A stretch of DNA of 64,000 nucleotides from Flectobacillus roseus (GTDB lineage: Bacteria > Bacteroidota > Bacteroidia > Cytophagales > Spirosomataceae), in NCBI RefSeq assembly GCF_030056665.1, contig NZ_JASHIG010000010.1. One strand, written 5' to 3'. A program made the position numbers and the translations under genes. Within the stretch, counting starts at the first letter, position 1. Every line of letters starts with the position of its first letter. This document shows, in pieces, positions 49,101 through 58,013 of this stretch. A model generated the notes under the pieces. That model worked only from the letters and a program-made list of their open reading frames with translations. It had not been told where the DNA came from and did not search any database.

Positions 49101-51714
49101 CTTAGGAGGTCTGAACGCTATACTTATCTCAGATAACGATATTCAAAAATCTAACGAGAAATCAGAGAAAATGAATGGTCTGGTATTACAAAGTTTATAC
49201 GGATTTGAAACCAGTAAGCTTAACCAACTAAAACAGATATATCAATTAGAGACACCCATTAATTACAGATTTGACACAGTAGAATATTCAATTTTTGGAA
49301 CCATAACAGATTCAGAAAACCAACCTATCCCAGGAGTTTCGATTAATATAAAAGGTACTACAAAAGGTGTAATGACAGATCAGCATGGCCAGTATCGATT
49401 GGTATGTCCTCGTAACTCTGTTTTAGTGGTATCTGCGATTGGCTACGGTTCTACCGAATATATTGTCAAAAATGCTATTTTGAATAATATTACTCTTCTC
49501 GAGAGTGAAACACACTTAGATGAGGTTGTTGTAGTGGGGTATGGTGCTCAGTTAAAAAAAGCACTCACGGGTGCGGTAGCTGGAATATCTATCAGAGGTA
49601 CTTCAAGTCTTAAATTTTTACCTCCTGAAATTAAAGCTGATGAAGAGGTACAAGCCCCTCAGCCTGTTTATGTACTCAACGGCAAACTCGTTAATGAATA
49701 TGATGATCGAGAATATGAGGTATCCGAAGTATTAAAAGGACAAACGGCTACGGCTTTGTATGGCTCACGTGCCCAAGGAGGCGTATATGTATTACAGAAA
49801 AAAGGTGCAGTAGAAGCAACACCAGCCATCCGTAAAAACTTTAAGGATGATGCTTTTTGGCAACCTAAACTAACCACTGACCAACAAGGAAAGGCTCATT
49901 TTAAAGTAACGTTTCCCGATGACCTTACCACTTGGAATACACATATAGCTGCCACAAGCGCCAATCGACAAACAGGTATGATGCAGACTGTCATTAAAAG
50001 TTTTAGGGCGGTTTCAGCCAATCTTACTGTACCTAGATTTTTGGTAGAAGGTGATTCCGTGCAGGTTTATGGAAAAGTAAAAAACTATAGGACGGATTCT
50101 TTGAAAATTAAAACGCAGTTTAAACAAAAAGAAGTAGCCCTCAAGTCAAGCGAAATAAGTGTACTAGGCTCAAAAATGGACTCGGTATTTGTAAAGGCAT
50201 CTACCAAAGATACCCTTGCATTATACTTTGGTATCAAAACCCAAACTAATATCCAAGATGCGGAGGAACGCAAAGTTCCCGTATATGCACAAGGAACGAT
50301 TGAAACCACAGGAACTTTCAAGGTGCTGGAAAAGGACTCTAGTTTGACTTATAATACTAAACAATCTAGCCTCAATATTTCGGCTTTGGCAACTTCATTG
50401 GAAGTGTATGAGCAAGAAATAAAGCATTTGCACAATTACCAATACTATTGCAATGAACAACTGGCTTCGAAACTCAAAGCTTATTTGCTTCAACAACGCA
50501 TAGACTTACAAAAAGGAAAGGCTTTTAGTTATGACAAAGATGTAAGGAAGATTATTTCTCAGCTATTAAACAATGTCAATACCGAGCAAAAATGGGGTTG
50601 GTGGGGTATTGCATCAACGTCTTTATGGATTTCTGAGCACGTAGTAGAAACACTATATCAGGCGCAAAAACAAGGTTTTGAGGTCAAGTTTGACTTTAAG
50701 TTATATGCACAAAAAGAATTATATCAAGTAGATAACAAGTCTATTTCTGAAAAATTAAAGAATCTTCTTTTACTCAGAAAACTTGATACCTTGCTGAAAG
50801 TAAATGCTTTTTTGCCTAAGTACGATTCTGTAAAAATACTGACCGATAAAATTAACTACAAACTGCTATTACTTTCACAAGGTCAAAAAGTAGACTTGGC
50901 GGATATTTTCAAAGAAGAAAAAACGACTATTTTAGGCGGTATTTATTACGGTATGAGAGAAGTATTTGTTTACGAAAATGAATTTTTGAATACCTTAAAA
51001 GTATATCAAATTCTTAGACAAATAGGTGGATACGAAAGTAAGCTCAATAAGATTCGTCAGTATTTTTATGAGGTGCGAAATAACACAGGCTACTGGCGTA
51101 ATACGTATGAGAGTGCTTTGGTGCTTGATATTTTGGGCAAAGATGTAAAAGTGGATGGTACGGTTTCAAAACCAAGTTTACAAATAGAAATAGATGGAAA
51201 AACGACGGTAGAAACTACTTTTCCATACCAAAAAGAGATGCTGGTAAAAGATAAAGTCAAAGTGAAGAGTTTGTCGTCAGCACCAGTATTTGTGAGTGTA
51301 TTTGAACAAAAGCAAAATACTCATCCCCAAACGGTTGAATCAGATTTTGTGGTAAATACCTATTTTGAAGGGAATAAAACCAAACTAAAAACGGCTCAAA
51401 AAACCAAGTTGATTGTGGAGGTAAAAGTAAAGAAAGATGCCGATTTTGTCATGCTCGAAGTGCCTATTCCTGCAGGTTGTATTTATACTAAAGAAGTGCA
51501 AAATTATTGGTTTAACAACAGCTATTATATCGAGCAATATAAGAATAAGCAGAACTATTATTTTACCAAAATCCGTGCAGGAAAATATCGCTACGAGATA
51601 GAACTAACCAGCACTTTTGCAGGCAAATTTAGTCTGAATCCTGCCAAAATAGAGCTTATGTATTTCCCTGTATTTTTTGGAAGAGAGGGGGAGAAGAGCG
51701 TGGTTATTGAGTGA
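46153..51714 (+). CDS. Alpha-2-macroglobulin-family protein with embedded SusC-like regulatory/plug segment
   Basis: 1853 residues. Signal peptide to about residue 21 (FSQIGLAQ). An MG2-type domain is near 235-290 (VVFLNKPKYLPKDTVRFKVV). Residues about 1046-1217 are foreign to this family: a carboxypeptidase-regulatory-like domain (IFGTITDSENQPIPGVSINI, then GTTKGVMTDQHGQYRL) and a TonB-receptor plug (HLDEVVVVGYGAQLKKALTG, then YEVSEVLKGQTATALYGSRA). The A2M domain resumes (FWQPKLTTDQQGKAHFKVTF), and YQYYCNEQLASKL (Cys1433) matches the CxEQ thioester motif. Bacterial alpha-2-macroglobulins trap proteases in the periplasm or on the surface. The plug insertion has no barrel. Flanking direct repeats at 46041 and 51784 are notable; the last codons overlap a family A repeat. 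Confidence 0.8.
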   Translation: MKKHLTVLCLILSFSQIGLAQLLHKTSKESHYRLVYALNSLQIKNITLNGLGTVDSSYFNNCVDTIALDESFKKSGNYLIASLDHDRLRLELLENRPFKLQLLNNQSDFNVVLIGDNNRFLNNAQVFLEGKKVKFSTEKGLYQLSQRHNKGLLQIDYEGESYYEIITTNYPSYAKKLKNRIIYSFPLKYLTVPLVNWIKYHNPPTFVQNIQAMFRKGFRDYFEEKKEQMLERKYEEWQQNSVVFLNKPKYLPKDTVRFKVVLMDKKGRYLSKPFLDVKIGGDSKKVITNLKPYSKGLFEGYFVLVDSLKLKLDQSQYLRFMDDEDNLASTSFQFADYALNAELFEIKIDENTYYQTDTIQLALSAFDENGIAISDARYSLKVQTQHISKIDTQQIFVPTLYWTKSGNMPASGKETITFPDSLKKNFSGSFQIIVDFTTADNKVFSKTAYLNYYSRKRTPEELRSKQQRQAAIPFSVTASRNIDSLQVTIQNPEHKPYWYALYYKNRKLEERFDTTSKSISFHVKRKRDYSIAYHYLANDKVKTASDVFRFSDKLLQLDLDAPSVISPGQEVDMTVSVKDAFDKPQPNVDLTAFAFTNKFKESSDTYLKNYSKTYKARKVFNNFFTKDNRVQYRNTIIKKPDWLERFAVRDSLFYQFLFPQNGLFTATIPAENRTEFAPYIIENGEYQDIKYLVVDHVPVYLGLAAQSQRYSFQTDNQPHNLLIRTSTKIVELNNVVFKPNHKTILGIDPTKGHPNIEVTPLSSKATPPELAMLNDLLMPIRKTVSLPKNSYIKQKESVFYIDKKQPEEQIIGPVFETHVDFLAPNIPPMAFKFEKGYHYEVLAPVIKMKPSESYTSYDFTSSENINQAQDVPTHIDFDEVAWTEGEILLKDKIEKEKEAKPVAQYKVPSTTTENHTKLNLLYKAFRENRYLKHIILFKDNEPNFIRVYPASTSVMHELEQCEYTLYLLWNNNDFSEIPVRKLHLGGLNAILISDNDIQKSNEKSEKMNGLVLQSLYGFETSKLNQLKQIYQLETPINYRFDTVEYSIFGTITDSENQPIPGVSINIKGTTKGVMTDQHGQYRLVCPRNSVLVVSAIGYGSTEYIVKNAILNNITLLESETHLDEVVVVGYGAQLKKALTGAVAGISIRGTSSLKFLPPEIKADEEVQAPQPVYVLNGKLVNEYDDREYEVSEVLKGQTATALYGSRAQGGVYVLQKKGAVEATPAIRKNFKDDAFWQPKLTTDQQGKAHFKVTFPDDLTTWNTHIAATSANRQTGMMQTVIKSFRAVSANLTVPRFLVEGDSVQVYGKVKNYRTDSLKIKTQFKQKEVALKSSEISVLGSKMDSVFVKASTKDTLALYFGIKTQTNIQDAEERKVPVYAQGTIETTGTFKVLEKDSSLTYNTKQSSLNISALATSLEVYEQEIKHLHNYQYYCNEQLASKLKAYLLQQRIDLQKGKAFSYDKDVRKIISQLLNNVNTEQKWGWWGIASTSLWISEHVVETLYQAQKQGFEVKFDFKLYAQKELYQVDNKSISEKLKNLLLLRKLDTLLKVNAFLPKYDSVKILTDKINYKLLLLSQGQKVDLADIFKEEKTTILGGIYYGMREVFVYENEFLNTLKVYQILRQIGGYESKLNKIRQYFYEVRNNTGYWRNTYESALVLDILGKDVKVDGTVSKPSLQIEIDGKTTVETTFPYQKEMLVKDKVKVKSLSSAPVFVSVFEQKQNTHPQTVESDFVVNTYFEGNKTKLKTAQKTKLIVEVKVKKDADFVMLEVPIPAGCIYTKEVQNYWFNNSYYIEQYKNKQNYYFTKIRAGKYRYEIELTSTFAGKFSLNPAKIELMYFPVFFGREGEKSVVIE

Positions 51715-51779
51715 TTGGTGATTGAGTGCATGAGTGATTACCTTAGGTTAAAAGAAATCACTCATGCCCAATAACTGAA
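51706..51779. repeat. Short family A repeat overlapping the macroglobulin stop codon
   Basis: TTGAGTGATTGGTGATTGAG from 51707 matches the left arm at 131, and AATCACTCATGCCCAATAA near 51757 is the partner arm. The repeat supplies the TGA stop and the final Glu codon of the gene. Confidence 0.6.
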
Positions 51780-51783
51780 CAAC

Positions 51784-51846
51784 ATTGAATTTACTAGTTC
51801 AAGACTTTGTCTTGGACTCATTTTTTTAACAGTTTGAAACTGTTTT
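51784..51846 (+). repeat. 63-bp direct repeat, right copy
   Basis: It differs from 46041-46103 by about six changes including one single-base gap. Both palindromes are retained (AACAGTTTGAAACTGTT). Confidence 0.8.
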
Positions 51847-51940
51847 ACAAAATTCATTGAAAAAGCACAAACACCTGAATGACACTTTCTCGTTTTGTCC
51901 AGTAATCAGCACTCATGCCTTTAAACAGCCTAAAGCCAGC

Positions 51941-53395
51941 TTAGTTATTATCCACTCTCGCTTCAATTACACTTTGAATATCTTTTGGTACGTCTGAAAG
52001 AAAGTCAAAGCCTGTAAGTTTTTCCAAAGCATCTACCGATACACGATAGTCACGCCAATTAGTAGCACCAGCTTGGTTGGTATTTGGAATATTCACTGCA
52101 ATTACACGAGTATCCGTGCCAATTCGATACAAATCGTTTTGACCTACAGGTAGTGCTACAATGATTTTCCAGACTGATTTGGGTACTACAATGGTATTTT
52201 TATTTCCGATGGTTTGTGCCTCACCATTTGAACCAGTGCCACCTTGTCCATAAGGACCAGCGATGACATATAATTCATAACCTTGCTCTACGAGTCTGCG
52301 TCCGTATTCTTCTAAGTTTTTCCAAACCCCACGATTATTATCTGGTGCTTGAGGCATCATATTGGTCATCAAAAACGTTTCTTGATTTTCTTCTACACTT
52401 CCATCTCTATCATCTGACGGACAAATGTGACCTCTATCAAAACCTGAATCTGTATAATCTCTGGTATTGACTGCAGACCAACCTTGTGGAAGGGAACTGT
52501 CTGGTCTGAAATCATTTTGTCTTTGAGCGTCGCCTTTCCATGCTGCACTTACATGCCAACTAACCCAATTGGCTGTTGCTTTCGATTTGTTGTAAGATAA
52601 AGCATATGAGTTTTTCAACATCAAGAAATTATTCGAATAGCTGGTATTGCTGATGGCATTGCTTGGGTTGCCCAGCAACAAATTGTTGTCCTTTGTCGCT
52701 ACGTTATTTGGTGCTGGCTTTGGATTTGGTTTTGGACTCGGATTGGGCGTTGGGGTAGGAGTAGGTGATGGGTTGGGAGTAGGAGTAATACTACCCGAAT
52801 AAGCTGAAACGCTTACATCGTCGATGTTTAATCTTCCACTTGTTCCATCCACCTTTACTATTTCAAATCTGGTTGGAATAGTAGTGTTGACCGTAAAGGT
52901 AAAGTCTTTGAGGAATTTATCAGCGAGCGTTATGGTGTTACCAATTTTGTTCCAAGTATTTCCTCGGTTGGTTGAAATACGAACTTCAAAAGCAGCAGTT
53001 TTGTCCGACTGATAAAGACCAGCTTTGAGCTTAATTTGGTAAATACCTGATGTCAAGTCTGTATCAAAACGAACTAAGCCATCCTCTTTGATACGAATCG
53101 CTTTTGCTCCATTTTTGAGGTCATTGTCAGTACTTCCCATCATGGCATTTTCAAAATACCAATCTCCAGAATTAGTGGTAATGGTTGCTGTTTCGTATTT
53201 GTTTTTGCTTACTTGGTCAAAGTTCTCTGGAAAATTACTGACTACCTTAACTACATTAGTAGTCTTGTTGGTATTGGTATTCGTGTTTGTATTCGTATTG
53301 TTTGGTGTGTAAACGCTCACACATGAATAGAACAACCACGAACTAGCAATGAAAATGGTTAGGTTTTTAAATAATGATTGAAAGTGTGTTTTCAT
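51941..53395 (-). CDS. Secreted NUC1-type non-specific DNA/RNA endonuclease lipoprotein
   Basis: 484 residues from the ATG at 53395, which begins the signal peptide; the lipobox SWLFYSC gives Cys25 or so. A low-complexity TNTNTNTNTNK spacer follows. Residues about 50-200 form a beta-sandwich (WYFENAMMGSTDNDLKNGAK, RFEIVKVDGTSGRLNIDDVS). A proline-rich PTPNPSPTPTPTP linker precedes the nuclease, whose active site is SGFDRGHICPSDDRD (DRGH), with NMMPQAPDNNRGVWKNLE holding the metal Asn. It probably digests extracellular nucleic acid for nutrients. Confidence 0.9.
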   Translation of the reverse strand: MKTHFQSLFKNLTIFIASSWLFYSCVSVYTPNNTNTNTNTNTNKTTNVVKVVSNFPENFDQVSKNKYETATITTNSGDWYFENAMMGSTDNDLKNGAKAIRIKEDGLVRFDTDLTSGIYQIKLKAGLYQSDKTAAFEVRISTNRGNTWNKIGNTITLADKFLKDFTFTVNTTIPTRFEIVKVDGTSGRLNIDDVSVSAYSGSITPTPNPSPTPTPTPNPSPKPNPKPAPNNVATKDNNLLLGNPSNAISNTSYSNNFLMLKNSYALSYNKSKATANWVSWHVSAAWKGDAQRQNDFRPDSSLPQGWSAVNTRDYTDSGFDRGHICPSDDRDGSVEENQETFLMTNMMPQAPDNNRGVWKNLEEYGRRLVEQGYELYVIAGPYGQGGTGSNGEAQTIGNKNTIVVPKSVWKIIVALPVGQNDLYRIGTDTRVIAVNIPNTNQAGATNWRDYRVSVDALEKLTGFDFLSDVPKDIQSVIEARVDNN

Positions 53396-53439
53396 AGGAA
53401 ATAACAATTATATGGATTTGGGGTGAAAGAGTTTGACAT

Positions 53440-53478
53440 AAAAAAACCTCATCAAACATATTAGTTTAATGAGGCTTT
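53440..53478 (-). terminator. Terminator of rny
   Basis: Minus-strand stem AAAAGCCTCATTAAAC/GTTTGATGAGGTTTTTT, 21 bases after the rny stop. Confidence 0.85.
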
Positions 53479-53498
53479 TGTGAATTTATTGTGTGAAA

Positions 53499-55076
53499 TT
53501 ATTTCGCGTAATTTACAGCACGCATTTCACGAATTACAGTTACCTTGATTTGACCAGGATACTGCATTTCTTTTTCGATTTTTTGAGAAATATCGTACGA
53601 CAACATGCTTGCTTTTTCGTCAGATACATTTTCAGAATCCACTAATACACGTAGTTCACGACCAGCTTGGATAGCATAACATTTTTGAACACCATTGAAG
53701 CTTGTCGCCAATTCTTCAAGTTCTTTCAAACGACGCATATAAGATTCCATCATTTCACGACGAGCACCTGGGCGAGAACCAGAGATTGCATCACATACCT
53801 GAACGATTGGAGAAATCATAGATGTCATTTCGATTTCATCGTGGTGAGCACCAATAGCGTTACAAACTTCTACATTCTCTTTGTATTTTTCTGCTAGCTG
53901 CATACCCAAAATAGCGTGTGGTAATTCAGCTTCTTCTGGCCATACTTTACCAATATCGTGTAACAAACCGGCACGTTTCGCCAACTTCGCATTTAAGCCC
54001 AATTCAGCTGCCATGGTTGCACAAAGTTTGGCTACTTCACGTGAGTGTTGCAATAAGTTCTGACCGTAAGAAGAACGGAAACGCATACGACCAACCATCT
54101 TGATTAACTCTGGATGCAAACCGTGGATACCCAAATCGATTACAGTACGTTCACCGATTTCGATTATTTCTTCCTCAATATTTTTCTTCGTTTTAGCTAC
54201 AACTTCTTCAATACGAGCTGGGTGAATACGACCATCTTGTACCAAACGGTGTAATGACAAACGAGCAATTTCACGACGAACAGGATCAAAGCCTGAAATG
54301 ATAATCGCTTCTGGAGTATCGTCTACAATAAACTCAACACCTGTAGCCGATTCTAATGCACGAATATTACGACCTTCACGACCAATGATTTTACCTTTAA
54401 CATCGTCAGATTCGATATTGAATACCGATACACAGTTCTCGATAGCATTTTCGGCAGCAGTACGTTGAATCGTTTCGATAACCACCTTTTTCGCTTCTTT
54501 AGTAGCGGTTAACTTCGCTTCTTCAATGGTATTTTTGATAATAGAAGAGGCTTTAGTTTCAGCTTCACCACGTAAAGCATCAATCAATTGTTGACGAGCT
54601 TCATCGGCCGAAAGACCAGCGATTTTCTCTAATTGAGCTACTTGTGAAGCCAACATTTTTTCAGCTTCATCACGCTTACGATCTGCTTCTTCCAACTTAC
54701 GCTTCAAGTTCTCATCTTTTGCGTTCAACGATTGACGTTGACTACTCAATTCAGATTCGAGGCGTTTAGTTTGCTCCATTGATTGTTGGATGCTACGCTC
54801 TTTTTCTTTAAGTTTTTGCTCGTTTTGAATAAGAATTTGTTTCTTTTTGTTAGAGTCATCTTCAAACTCAGCTCTCAACTTAAGGAACTTCTCTTTTGCT
54901 TCGAGGATACGATCTTTTTTAATATTTTCAGCTTGAGACTCAGCATTTTTTACAATATCTGAAGCTTTGGCGATAGCTTCATCTTCGATTTTTTGTGTAT
55001 TTTTTGCAAAAATCACTTTGCCAAGAAATATACCTGCCACAAGAGAAACTACAGCAGCAATGATTGGAGTTAACAT
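53499..55076 (-). CDS. rny: Ribonuclease Y
   Basis: 525 residues. It is a membrane-anchored endoribonuclease that starts mRNA decay. N-terminal membrane helix (IIAAVVSLVAGIFLGKVIFA), a long coiled coil to about residue 200, a KH domain with GKIIGREGRNIRALE, and an HD domain with AGLLHDIGKVWPEE (catalytic His-Asp) followed by GAHHDEIEM. zapA lies upstream with the putative 6S RNA between. Confidence 0.97.
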   Translation of the reverse strand: MLTPIIAAVVSLVAGIFLGKVIFAKNTQKIEDEAIAKASDIVKNAESQAENIKKDRILEAKEKFLKLRAEFEDDSNKKKQILIQNEQKLKEKERSIQQSMEQTKRLESELSSQRQSLNAKDENLKRKLEEADRKRDEAEKMLASQVAQLEKIAGLSADEARQQLIDALRGEAETKASSIIKNTIEEAKLTATKEAKKVVIETIQRTAAENAIENCVSVFNIESDDVKGKIIGREGRNIRALESATGVEFIVDDTPEAIIISGFDPVRREIARLSLHRLVQDGRIHPARIEEVVAKTKKNIEEEIIEIGERTVIDLGIHGLHPELIKMVGRMRFRSSYGQNLLQHSREVAKLCATMAAELGLNAKLAKRAGLLHDIGKVWPEEAELPHAILGMQLAEKYKENVEVCNAIGAHHDEIEMTSMISPIVQVCDAISGSRPGARREMMESYMRRLKELEELATSFNGVQKCYAIQAGRELRVLVDSENVSDEKASMLSYDISQKIEKEMQYPGQIKVTVIREMRAVNYAK

Positions 55077-55159
55077 TTTAGAATACCGTTTTAGAATCGC
55101 TTTCTTAGAGGATCAAGCTCAGTAACGAGCATTAATCAATAGTTAAATAACGATTGTGA

Positions 55160-55300
55160 AAAAAAATACTAAAACAGGCAAATTACCGAAGATGGGGAAT
55201 ATCAAAGCTGAAGATTAGTCAATATCCATGAAATAGGGATATTAAAATACAATATATCTTGATTCCCTGACTGTAAAGCAAGGTAATGTATCAAAATATT
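55160..55300 (-). ncRNA. ssrS: Candidate 6S-like RNA between zapA and rny
   Basis: On the minus strand the segment folds as one long irregular rod: ATTACC (55287-55282) with GGTAAT (55187-55182), then GGGAATC (55267-55261) with GATATTCCC, AAGAT with ATCTT, and an apical AATATCC/GGATATT. It ends in a T-rich tract (ATTTTTTTT, complement of 55160-55168). The internal loop is large, as in 6S RNAs, and zapA-adjacent 6S genes are known in other bacteria. No clear TAnnTTTG promoter box was found, so this is tentative. Confidence 0.4.
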
Positions 55301-55404
55301 CTAATTAAATAATCTATCTTGATGTTTTGGCTTAAGGATACTTTTTGAAATATTAGGTATGTAAAAGCAAAAACATTTAGTGCACACGAATATACTTTAA
55401 GACT

Positions 55405-55695
55405 TTACTTTAAAATGGAATCAACAAGAGTATCCATTTCTGACATTTTGGTCATTACAGTTTTTTGGAGATCAGAGTGCTTATTGTCAAACTTTAGATT
55501 GTCGATGGCGTAATCTAATGCCACAAAAGCGAGTAGTTCGTATGATTCAGAGAGACCAACTTTTTCTCTCACAAAATCCATTCTTTCATTAATCAACTTT
55601 GCCGCCTTGCGAACGTACTCTTCCTCCTCTCGTCCTACCATTAGGTTGAACTCCTTAAGACCTACATTGATATTGCAAGGGATTTTATCTGCCAT
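55405..55695 (-). CDS. zapA: Cell division protein ZapA
   Basis: 96 residues. It stabilises FtsZ filaments at midcell. INVGLKEFNLMVGREEEEYV and RKAAKLINERMDFVREKVGL form the ZapA N-terminal motif; a C-terminal coiled coil follows (NKHSDLQKTVMTKMSEMDTL). The neighbouring coiled-coil gene at 55784 is on the same strand 88 bases upstream and may be co-transcribed. Confidence 0.93.
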   Translation of the reverse strand: MADKIPCNINVGLKEFNLMVGREEEEYVRKAAKLINERMDFVREKVGLSESYELLAFVALDYAIDNLKFDNKHSDLQKTVMTKMSEMDTLVDSILK

Positions 55696-55783
55696 TGGTT
55701 TAGGATTTTTAATGACTCATACCGTCTCGGCTTTGTCTGAGCTATAAAATTGATATATGCTATATCCAGTTACCTAGAGATTT

Positions 55784-56119
55784 TTAAACGCTTAGTTGAC
55801 TAATACACTTATCTATTTCCAAAATATATTCGTCGATTTTTTCCTTCAATTCGGCAGGGTCACCTGCGTTTTTGAGATTGTTCGCTACAATCTTAGTAAA
55901 TTTATCTGAATTTTTAAAGTTTTTAGACTGTTCGTTTAATTTTTTCTGTAATTCCAAATGATCTCTTTCCATCTCGATTATCTTCTTTTTGAGTAATTCT
56001 TTTTCCTTTTGCGACTCTTTCAACTGATCCTTGAGTTCAGTGTAGGCCATGACCAATTTCCTTAGCTTTACTTCTAAGGAATCAATAATGGTTCTTATCT
56101 GAAATTCGGTCATGTGCAA
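55784..56119 (-). CDS. Small coiled-coil protein upstream of zapA
   Basis: 111 residues, almost all predicted coiled coil (LKDQLKESQKEKELLKKKII, then MERDHLELQKKLNEQ). No membrane segment. It could be a partner of ZapA in division, since the gene order is suggestive, but there is no recognised family motif. Confidence 0.65.
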   Translation of the reverse strand: MHMTEFQIRTIIDSLEVKLRKLVMAYTELKDQLKESQKEKELLKKKIIEMERDHLELQKKLNEQSKNFKNSDKFTKIVANNLKNAGDPAELKEKIDEYILEIDKCISQLSV

Positions 56120-56315
56120 AATGGATTTTGAATAAAGTAAGAATTACTGTGTTAATCGGGTTGTATGAAGAAAATAGTCTTATGTATTACAAAAAACTAA
56201 AACTAATACAAATTTCTTAATTTTCTCTTAAATAATTGAGCAATTATCAGCCTTTTTTTATTGAATGGTTTTTCTTTGGGTTGAATGCCCAAAATTTCTA
56301 GGTAAAATTACCATT

Positions 56316-57830
56316 TTAACTCAAATTAAAGCGTTTTTGCCATCTTTCAGGAAGTACAGTTTTACGCTCCACAACAATTACTCCAATTGTGTATAAAATC
56401 AATAACAAGGCATGATAGGGGATAGAAATCCAAAGGTTTGCGATTGGTATTGATAATGTAAAATAAATTAGCGCCCCCGCACTGACAATATACCCAACTG
56501 CCGATTTGATTCTATATGGAACAGGGTAATACTTTTGTCCCCAATAATAACATAGCAGGGTCATTGTAAAGCATGAAATCAAAAAAGCCCATGCACATCC
56601 CATGTATCCAAGTTTGGGAATTAGAACAATGTTTAAAATCACCGTGACTGCCAAACCTATAAAAGTAATAATCGTGCCAAAATAGGTCTTGTTATTTAAC
56701 TTAAACCAAACAGAAATATTGTAATACACGCCTAAGAATAAATTTGCCAAAAGTAATAAAGGCACAACTGAAACGCCCTCTTGATAGATAGCCTTGCGGA
56801 GGAATAACTTTTTGAGCCAGTCAAGGTTGAGACAAACGCCCAACCATATAAAAATGCAAACGATGGTAAACCATTTGGTAGCTTCAGCCAAAGTTTCAGT
56901 AGAGTTTTTATCTTTATTTTTTGATAAGAAAAAAGGCTCGGCTGCATATCTGAAGGCTTGTGTCGACAAAGCCATGAAAATAGAAAGTTTATAAGCATTG
57001 CCATAAATTCCTAAGGCTTGTCGAGAGGTACGGCCTGGATAAAAGTTTTCTGGTAAAAATTGCTCCAACAAAATTCTATCAAAAACCTGATTGACCATTC
57101 CTGCCAAGCCCATAATCATAATAGGGTAAGCATATACCAAAAGTTCTTTGAAAAGTGGCCACTCAAATTCAAATTTGTAATCAAAGATTTCTTTCCTTAA
57201 TAACCATATATATGACATATTGGCCAAAAGGTTGGCAATAATGATATAGCCTGCACCAATCGAGGGAATATATAGCATTTGAGCCAGAGGCTGTAAAAAT
57301 GTTAGATAGTCTCCCTCTGAGATTTTTTTCAAACCTAATAAGAAAAATATGTTGAGCCCAACATTGAGTAGGATGTTAATTATCTTGGCAGTGACAAATT
57401 TTTTGGTAGCTTTTTCTAAACGTAAACGAGCAAACGGAATGGCAGTAATTGAGTCAATCCAAATAAGTACAGCCAAACAAATCAGGTCTAACTCACGATG
57501 TGGATAGCCTAAACTTGAGATGATTGAGGACGAAAACAGAATTAATACTCCTGAAAAAATGGTGCTGGTAACCAATAAAGCTGTTTGTATGAGATTGTAG
57601 TAACGAGTCTTGTCTTCGGCGGCAAAGCGAAAGAAAGCCGTTTCCATGCCATAAGTGTAAAGAATATTGGCTACTGCCACATAACTGTATAGCTTGACAT
57701 TGATCCCTAAATCTTCAGGTAAAAATGCTGCTGTATGAATAAATACTAACAGGAAATTGAGCGAACGCCCCAAAATGGTAGAAATTCCATAAGATGCGGT
57801 TTCGCCCGCCAATTTTTTTAAAACTGACAT
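56316..57830 (-). CDS. Polysaccharide/lipid-linked oligosaccharide flippase (MOP superfamily)
   Basis: 504 residues with about 14 hydrophobic helices (KLAGETASYGISTILGRSLN near the start is typical of the Wzx/MATE-like polysaccharide exporters). No glycosyltransferases are adjacent, so the cargo is unknown. Confidence 0.85.
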   Translation of the reverse strand: MSVLKKLAGETASYGISTILGRSLNFLLVFIHTAAFLPEDLGINVKLYSYVAVANILYTYGMETAFFRFAAEDKTRYYNLIQTALLVTSTIFSGVLILFSSSIISSLGYPHRELDLICLAVLIWIDSITAIPFARLRLEKATKKFVTAKIINILLNVGLNIFFLLGLKKISEGDYLTFLQPLAQMLYIPSIGAGYIIIANLLANMSYIWLLRKEIFDYKFEFEWPLFKELLVYAYPIMIMGLAGMVNQVFDRILLEQFLPENFYPGRTSRQALGIYGNAYKLSIFMALSTQAFRYAAEPFFLSKNKDKNSTETLAEATKWFTIVCIFIWLGVCLNLDWLKKLFLRKAIYQEGVSVVPLLLLANLFLGVYYNISVWFKLNNKTYFGTIITFIGLAVTVILNIVLIPKLGYMGCAWAFLISCFTMTLLCYYWGQKYYPVPYRIKSAVGYIVSAGALIYFTLSIPIANLWISIPYHALLLILYTIGVIVVERKTVLPERWQKRFNLS

Positions 57831-58013
57831 ATCAGAGAGAGTTCAGTGTATTTTTTATCAATGAGGCAAAGTTACAGAGAGTTGATGATTTATTGTTGGT
57901 TCGCCGTAAGACTTCTTTTATCTTTGGCATAAAACAGCTCAGCAGTTTCGAGCTATCATCATTGTTTGTGGACTTATAGGAATCATTTTTATTTATACTA
58001 AAAAATCAAAATT

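Noticed and set aside
53270..53305. Short tandem repeat in the nuclease gene as a phase-variation switch
   Set aside because: The six-base units are degenerate and multiples of three, encoding a TN spacer; slippage would not change the frame.
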